From the NCBI GenBank assembly GCA_002633025.1, contig NMRB01000012.1:337114-401113 (forward strand): a stretch of 64,000 nt of DNA. The letters are read 5' to 3'. The number at the start of each line of letters is the position of its first letter. The stretch's first letter is position 1. The notes beneath the pieces were generated by a model. It was not told where the DNA came from and searched no databases. It worked only from the letters and a program-made list of their open reading frames with translations. Both the position numbers and the translations under genes were made by a program. Origin of the DNA: Notospermus geniculatus. Taxonomy: Eukaryota; Nemertea; Pilidiophora; Heteronemertea; Lineidae. Of this stretch, positions 58,301 through 64,000 are shown piece by piece.

Positions 58301-61300
58301 AAATTGACTGTCCTTGTTTCCACGTGAAAGTGGACTGTGGTAAAATCACGATAATTTTTAAATTCAAGTGCTGGTATCTGCACTGCACTTTCTCAATAAT
58401 CAGATTGCACTGGTGGCTTGGTCGGCCACTAGACTCTCTTCAGCAGCTGTCCGCGTGGGTGACACTGACTATGTCAACTAATTTTAAAATACGTGTATCC
58501 AAACTTGATCAATAGTACATTGATTGACAATAATGAAACACCTCGCTGTACCAGGAGAGTCAATATTATTCAACGATAAAATTTCAGGAAATTAAAGAAT
58601 CACTTTCAAATGGAACAACACGTCACAATTTTTTTTAAACAAGACCATCTGCTTTACAATTCAAGTGGACCGCCAATGATGAACTTCACACGGGAACCAC
58701 AGAAAATAAGTTACCGGTATTATGTCGCTTGATTAATTTAGGACAGAGATGTTTTTAAAACATAAGTCAAGCATCTTTGTCATAATCTAAGTGCCAATTA
58801 CATGAGGCAATAATGAAATCTGAATCACTCATTTTAATACATTGGATGAGAAGAGTGAATTGACGCACTCAAGATTTAGAATGCATCATCCAAAGCTCAC
58901 TGCTCAGTCAACATCAGCTTCACGGTTAACGGCCGTATTCTAGAATCTTCCTTAACTCTAAGGTTTACCTTTAGCTATTGTTTGCAGGGCAGAATACAAA
59001 AGCTAAGTGGACCTTAGAGTTAAGGAATCTTCTAGAATATGGGCCAACGTTACTGTCTACCAGTACAAGTGGATTTCTGCAACCCAGCACTGAATCAATG
59101 GGAATCTCCAAACAATGCAGTAACTTTTCCCCAGAATGCAGCTATTTATTCTCTTCATAACAGATTCTCAAGGTTCAGGTAGCCGACTGAACATTCACTC
59201 CAAGGAGAACTGTCAGGGTGGTGCTGCATACTACAGGATCTATATTGGTAAGCTGGAATGTACGCAATCCCATCAACATCAGCACTACATGTATCTGACA
59301 AACACGAAGGGAAGAACATACCATATTATTAACAAGGTACAAAACAAGTTTCCGCAGTCTACTGTAATTGAAGTGAAGAAGGCTGATAAAAGACTCTTTA
59401 AACTGGAGTTTACTTCAGCACAAGGTCAAATGACTATTGCTTTCGTGATCATGGTGTGAACACACAAGCTGTGTCAATGTACACAATTGTCCACTGGTCA
59501 CCTCATCCCACGAGAATCATGTTCAGGGCTGCATCAACTACTGGTATTGAAGTAAGTTCGACCTACCATCACCACTCACTGAGGTCTTAGCTACCCCACG
59601 CAAGTCAGCATGTCCATCATTTGATTGATCCATAGCAAACTGCTGTGTTACGTCACACGTTGAGCTTTTTGTCAAGTGGATGAAAGAGTCCGTTTGTGTA
59701 TGCCACTAAAAAAGTGCAGCCAGGAAGTCAGCTGTTGCAACATGAGCTTTTCCCACTAACATTCAATAAGTACACTGCTGTCAGCACTATCCATGCACAC
59801 ACCTCTACCCAGTTAATTACGGTTATGCATAATGATATGGCCAAGCTGGCCAAGGTTCATTGCAATGGCTTTATCTCAATAAAACCAGGTGATGGGTCCC
59901 AGTGATGTCACAGGCTATGGAGTTAGTGTTTTGGCACAGATACTGTTCCATTTTTAGAACACTGCAGTGTTCTCTAATCTATTCTTAGGGAAGACAGTCA
60001 TTTTCTTATCAACACAAATAATGATTCATTTTTTATGACACTGAAACACTTACATATCCTAGATATTGACATGCTGATTAACCTTTCCTACCTGGCAAAA
60101 CAAATTCCTTGTAAGGATCATACTTCACTTGTGAATCAATTCAATATTTCAACAGTCTTTATATAGGACACACTTAATAACTACAACCATCATTACATTA
60201 GCACCAGGGTTTGATTGACATCCAGGAAGAGTCACTGACTAACAGTCAGCACAACTGGCTGATGGTATGATACCAGAGGATCAGTACCAGGGCAGATCGT
60301 CACTTAAGGTGTTGACTCCAGCACTCTCACTTTCATTAGAAGGAATTAATCTGTGATAACAGGGATAAAGGGATTGAGTGAGTTATCATAATTGATGTAG
60401 GCCCTGGAAATTTTCTTTGATCTTGAGCCACTGTCTCACCTCAAATGTGCTTGGTTTATATTCATATTCTTAAAAAATATGAAATAATGACTTTGTCACT
60501 TAAATTGTTCTTAAAAACAATGGTCCATGGGTTTTCAAATAAAACTGTCTATAGGTTGCCACCTTTACTGTTTTTTGCAACTAGCAATTCCACTCCATAT
60601 TAAATTGTCCACTGCAAAAAAAATGAAAAAAATCATGCCTTCCCTCCCCAGCAGGCCCCTTATCCTCAACAAAAACTTGTTTGCATAATCAGGCATGACT
60701 ATCCGTATGGCTTCTCTTTCTATTTAAATAGGCATCATGTGCCCAGTGGTCAGCATCACTTTTCATAGGCCTAGTCCTATCCTACATGCACCTAGCTTAT
60801 CCTGCCCCTTGGCTTAGGCCTATTAAGAAAGGCTACCAACTAACTGAGATGCGATAGACAGTGGACTCATAAGCCTAGGCCTACTCATAGTCAGTTGCAG
60901 GCAGGCCCAGTCATGACCCTGTTTTTCCCTGGCCTTTCTTCTCTGACACTAGGCCTAGGCCATGCCAGGGACAGTCTGAATCTGGTGGGCCCTCACGAAT
61001 CGTGATATTGATCACGTTTTTTTGTGTCTGATGTGGAACAACACTGTCATTATGAAACTGAAAGAAGAATGATGAATGACACTGAAAGAGTGAAATTGAA
61101 AACAATGTTAGCCCCGGCCCGGTACTCGGTAGCTAGCTACATAGTACATACACTACCCGTACAGTTAACAGTAGGCCTAAGCCGTAAGGCCTATCAATGA
61201 CATGTAGGCCCCCTAGGCCTAGGCTAGGCCTAATAATGTACAAAAAAGCATTGCAACTGAAATTTCAGAAATGGCTCAAGATGTGTGAATGCCAGTCTGC

Positions 61301-61672
61301 GTAACATCAAGTAGAGTAGGCCTAGGCTAGCTAGGCCAAACTTTAGGCCTTATTACCTGATTACTACACTCATCAGCAGCAGTCATGCAGCAGCGCATGT
61401 ATCATGTATCATGCATGTCATGTGGGCCTATGCAGTGCACTGCACACTGTGTGATGATGAGATAGAAAACTCAGAACAGGTGGCAGGGTGGACTTCTATT
61501 TCATGTTTTCACAGGAACTACCACAAGGGTGTCAATATAGATTACTTAAGAAGATAGACATAACGTTCAAATTTAAACCAATCCTGTTAAAACATTATTT
61601 AAGGCAGCCCATCTTACCAGGGCCAGTATGATGAGACGTGTCCAAGTGTTTTTGATGCTGACTGTCCGCCAT
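46348..61672 (-). CDS. ATL: Atlastin, dynamin-family GTPase of the ER
   Basis: Membrane-anchored GTPase that fuses ER tubules. Exons in transcript order: 61672-61618, 52581-52367, 51986-51852, 50592-50488, then 48593-48483, 48222-47991, 47823-47639, 47447-47376, 47068-46637 and 46425-46348. With one copy of each exon this is 539 residues with consistent phases, near the family's usual 550-560. The P-loop is [13 protein letters not shown]; the switch/G3 area is [17 protein letters not shown]; the guanine-specificity motif is VRDW. A helical middle region follows ([19 protein letters not shown]), then two hydrophobic hairpin segments ([16 protein letters not shown] and [14 protein letters not shown]), then an amphipathic tail. 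Exon 1 encodes [18 protein letters not shown] and joins the second exon in phase across a 9-kb intron. Extra copies of two exons (49936-50061, cut by Ns, and 48879-48983) lie between; see the duplication entry. Exon 50592-50488 and 48983-48879 are alternatives in this model. Confidence 0.94.
49653..49800 (-). mobile_element. GGATCCAGGGG-family element in the atlastin intron, copy in block 1
   Basis: Reverse-complement relative of 23233-23409 (CAGATCCACAG...GAAACATTGAAATCTGC...GGTCAATTTTACAGATTTG). The same element is present in the second duplicate block at 51623-51770. Confidence 0.7.
50062..50328. other. Assembly gap (267 N)
   Basis: Run of N that cuts an atlastin exon copy. The long open frames that appear to span it are artefacts of the undetermined bases. 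Confidence 0.99.
51041..51403. mobile_element. 363-bp insertion with inverted ends and an identifiable empty site
   Basis: Left end GGGGTACCCGCATGACTGCA and right end GTAGTTCTGCGGGTTCCTC are inverted relatives. The other duplicate block reads ACAATTCTGTTCC at the same place (about 49428), so the element can be excised exactly, leaving AT as a probable 2-bp target duplication. The interior has TGACGTCA-like motifs. No coding capacity. Similar ends occur at 39306-39495 and near 37731-37746. Confidence 0.88.
51623..51770 (-). mobile_element. GGATCCAGGGG-family element in the atlastin intron, copy in block 2
   Basis: Duplicate of the element at 49653-49800, carried along by the larger duplication; differences are few. 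Confidence 0.7.
52950..53197. mobile_element. CAGGGCTCGAAAAAT-family MITE-like element, copy 2
   Basis: Begins CAGGGCTCGAAAAATTGGG and ends AAATTTTTCGAACCCTG, flanked by TTACTC on both sides. The interior repeats TGCCC and GGGCACC motifs in both orientations. Relative of 31051-31321; lies in atlastin intron 1. Confidence 0.8.
53768..55620. repeat. Tandem duplication of about 918 bp, two units
   Basis: Unit 1 (53768-54685) and unit 2 (54686-55620) both begin CCAAACACCATTTGTCAGAT and run in the same orientation to TTAACCCTTCAATGGGT, with scattered substitutions and small indels (for example GTTTTAACAGATAAT versus GTTATAACAAATAAT). No recognised coding content. Lies in atlastin intron 1. Confidence 0.92.
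57583..57945 (+). other. Unassigned ORF in atlastin intron 1
   Basis: An open frame of about 120 codons on the strand opposite atlastin, containing [36 protein letters not shown] and [18 protein letters not shown]. Residue composition looks protein-like, but I recognise no family and see no clear splice borders. Could be a retrocopy, a transposon remnant or part of an unrecognised nested gene. Confidence 0.25.
58931..59045. mobile_element. 115-bp near-palindromic element
   Basis: Left arm GGCCGTATTCTAGAATCTTC and onward to about CTCTAAGGT; right arm ACCTTAGAGTTAAGGAATCT and onward to TAGAATATGGGCC. The arms are about 45 bp and pair almost fully around a short spacer. Typical of a miniature fold-back element. 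Confidence 0.85.
59151..59905 (+). other. Unassigned, possibly broken coding segment in atlastin intron 1
   Basis: After an acceptor-like CATAACAG (59155-59162) a frame runs through [40 protein letters not shown] and [17 protein letters not shown] to a stop at 59459. In another frame it continues as [18 protein letters not shown] and [15 protein letters not shown] to a GTAAGT at 59550. A further open frame (59696-59905) contains [20 protein letters not shown] and [18 protein letters not shown]. No family was recognised. The frame jump near 59425-59440 suggests a pseudogene or a sequence error. Confidence 0.25.
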
Positions 61673-61990
61673 GATAAATTTTGAAATATGACGTAATGAA
61701 ATACGCGCACCTGACGTCACGAACTACTTTGGACCGGTTTACTATCCGGGTCGTATCACTGTGATTTTTGGACGGATAGTAATAATTTGCAAAAAGGATG
61801 ACTTTTCCGAATCATAAATTCTGTAATCAATATGATATCGGAAAAAGTATACGTTGATGCATCATTATTTTGGTCTTTGAAAGTCAAGGACTGAAAACCC
61901 CGAGACAGAACTGTTTCATCCGCGCCTGCTCTTTTCTTTTCTCATTATGGCCGTGAGTCGGCGTGAGTAAATACGTATAACAAGTTTTCT
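61673..61990 (-). promoter_or_regulatory. Atlastin promoter region
   Basis: Directly upstream of the atlastin start codon are TGACGTAA (about 61689) and TGACGTCA (about 61713), CREB/ATF-type sites, in a more CpG-rich stretch than the surroundings. Assignment rests on the start codon position and motifs; the transcription start is not defined. Confidence 0.4.
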
Positions 61991-63085
61991 CAGTGTGGAC
62001 TTCATATGACAACTTATTTTAAAGCAGTGCATTTACCATCAAGTACCACATTGTCAGGAAGGTGAGTGAAACAATGCAAAAGTTTGAGACATCTATTTTA
62101 TGATAAGTTTTGTCTTATTGCAGTTGCACTTTGAAAATAATGATTTTGCGAGCATTGAAGTTCGGCCTGATCAGGTCGCTGTGGTGATCGGTGTGCAGCT
62201 GTTTTCCTATTCTACACTACAGCGCTCTGTACATCACACTGTACATGGCGGTCGGCTATGTTTACAGCTGGATACACACACAGTGCGTGCAGTGGCGAGA
62301 TATCTGTGTCACGACGAACAGGATGTAGAGTCGAGGTAGAAGCCACATGCTTGTGAATATGGAGTAAACAAAGGCCATGTACCTAGGCCTAGGGTAGGCT
62401 ACTGTTCCACTTATCGTTGACGTTGCATGATACTGATCTGACATGATGTTGTGAAAAAAAATGTGGAAATGATTGATGTCTGATGAATTATTTTGTGGTG
62501 ATCGACTGATGTTCTTCAGAACTGATCCTTCAGTTCGTGAAAATGTGTTTATTATTCAGGCCTAAATAGATGCAGGCCGTCAATTGGGCCAAATGGAAAA
62601 TATCGGACTTTTTACATGATTTATTGAAAATTAAATGTTTTGTTCTTGTGTACTTTGTGGCCCAACATGTGCGTTTGACAGGTCAGAACGGCATGGATGA
62701 CATCATGGAATGGAAGTCACATGGCACACAGTGTTGCGAACACCGTCACGTCATGCTGCTGGGAGGACCATGTGCGGACTTGAAATCGATGAAAATTCGA
62801 CATGAAAATAATTAATTTTTACAGTATCGCCTCTTTGATTTTTTTGTGTCTGTACCAAAATGAGTTCGGACTGCCTGGGGCTTGCATAGAAATATTGTTT
62901 CTGAAAGAAAGTTTTACACTACGCGGTTTTGTGCAGCTATAAAGTTGAAAATATGAAACTTTTAAACCCATTTGGAACTTTCTGCGCACGATATCACTAT
63001 GTACTGATACGTGTTTTGTATCAAACTGTGATTGGAGAGAATCTCTGAGCAATCCTCTTTCTTCTGATGTGCAGCTTTGATAGTA
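61991..63085. other. No recognised gene
   Basis: A frame at 62120-62339 follows an acceptor-like TTATTGCAG but its residues match nothing I recognise. It could be a 5' exon of a gene divergent from atlastin and continuing beyond the window. Confidence 0.3.
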
Positions 63086-63263
63086 CAGTGGATCCTCCCT
63101 TAACGGACACCTCTGCCAGGAGGACACCTCTCCATTAAGGACACTAAACTTCAGTCCCAAATTGATCATTTCTATTCATTTCAACCTCTGTAATCAGGAC
63201 ACCTCTTAATTAAGGACAGCATTTGTCAGTCCCAGAGGTGTCCTTAATAGAGAGGTTCCACTG
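63086..63263. mobile_element. CAGTGG-family MITE-like element with TA flanks
   Basis: Begins CAGTGGATCCTCCCTTAACG and ends AGAGAGGTTCCACTG, with TA on both sides, as expected of Tc1/mariner-type insertions. Interior repeats GGACACCTCT and TTAAGGACA. Relative of 1878-2014. Confidence 0.8.
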
Positions 63264-63665
63264 TATATCGCTTGTTAGTATTTCATTCTCGGTGATTGAA
63301 AATGTGATGCGTGTTTCATTTATGCAAACAAAGTTCCAATTGATGGCATGGACCTATTATGAATGATAGTGAGCAGTAGCATTCAACTTCTCAACTTTTC
63401 TTCTCAAGTTCTTTTTCACCTAGGCCTAGGTACATCCATGTCGCTTCTGGTCTCTAAACTACACTTGGCCTATGTCCATTCCTTTGAAGCATTTAGCAGT
63501 GTGCAATGTTACTATTGTCATCTGTAGGGTGACAGTGCTGGCATTACCCTCTTCTGTGTATCGGTATCAATCGCCCTTCATTCATAGCCAAAGTGATTTA
63601 GGCTACACTAGGCCTGCGGTGCTACTGGTAGCATAGGATCTCTACGGAACATTGGTCTGTCATTC

Positions 63666-63960
63666 AGTGTTCTCCACGGGTTTTGGTTAAGGGGGCGGGG
63701 CTGGGTCTGGCTCTGCGCGAGGAACCAAAGGCGCCTTCTGGCGGGGGTCTGGGGGCCCTCCCCCAGCGATATTTGGATTTTAGGTGCTCTGAGATGCGTT
63801 TTCTGAGCATCTGAGGTGCATACTTGAGCGATCTAAATCATAAATATTAGGGCTGACGAATTTTTAAGAGGGGCGGGCCGTTTTTAAGAGGGGCAGATTT
63901 TGCTGTCGGTATTTTTAAGAGGGGCAGGCCACCCTTTTTTTAACTGGTGTGGAGAACACT
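63666..63960. mobile_element. AGTGTTCTCCAC-ended element
   Basis: Left end AGTGTTCTCCAC and right end GTGGAGAACACT are perfect 12-bp inverted repeats. The right half holds three spaced copies of TTTTTAAGAGGGGC. The left half has GGGGGCCCTCCCCC-like palindromes. No ORF recognised. Confidence 0.75.
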
Positions 63961-64000
63961 TGTCATTTATTTTTATTGCACAGAGGTTCATATTCTGAGC

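Noticed and set aside
62120-62339. Coding exon of a gene divergent from atlastin
   Set aside because: An acceptor-like site is present, but the translation has no recognised similarity and no partner exon was found in the window.

Overview
This is a gene-rich stretch of a draft animal genome. It has many short GT-AG introns, clear animal orthologues, single-N and multi-N assembly gaps, and very frequent short palindromic repeats (TAGGCCTA clusters, ACATGT runs, many small terminal-inverted-repeat elements). The proteins resemble vertebrate orthologues closely and the repeat landscape suggests a marine invertebrate deuterostome, most likely an echinoderm. Hemichordate or amphioxus cannot be excluded from sequence alone.

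Layout. (1) 595-2220 (+): 3' part of a cathepsin F-like cysteine protease. (2) 5404-7710 (+): ECH1, the delta3,5-delta2,4-dienoyl-CoA isomerase, with a C-terminal SKL. (3) 8982-10617 (-): EFCAB2/DRC8, a ciliary EF-hand protein, tail-to-tail with ECH1 and head-to-head with (4) 10865-20925 (+): an hnRNP U-like protein (SAP, RS, SPRY, P-loop, RGG, Q-rich), with one damaged exon and one N-associated frameshift. (5) 24973-27525 (+): a divergent homeobox gene with a frameshift in its last exon. (6) 30313-31937 (-): mitochondrial ribosomal protein S10, N-terminus unresolved. (7) 33431-38626 (+): DNAL1, axonemal dynein light chain 1, whose first coding exon appears to be only the ATG, with an RFX X-box-like site about 100 bp upstream. 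(8) 46348-61672 (-): atlastin, an ER-shaping GTPase, with a two-exon duplication around a 267-N gap. Its first intron is 9 kb and full of repeats.

The genes are unrelated housekeeping, ciliary and regulatory loci on both strands; there are no operons. Several pairs are divergent (EFCAB2/hnRNPU-like about 250 bp apart; MRPS10/DNAL1 within about 1.5 kb) or convergent (ECH1/EFCAB2, homeobox/MRPS10, DNAL1/atlastin). EFCAB2 and DNAL1 are both motile-cilium components.

The unusual material is mostly mobile DNA and assembly structure. It includes a pair of near-identical 167-bp elements in opposite orientation, a hAT-like element with 8-bp target duplications, a 5S-rRNA-derived SINE fragment, a tRNA-like SINE, an insertion whose empty site is preserved in a neighbouring duplicate copy, and a 918-bp tandem duplication. 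I found no CRISPR array, no intact tRNA or rRNA gene and no intact autonomous transposon. I did not find a convincing new biological system.
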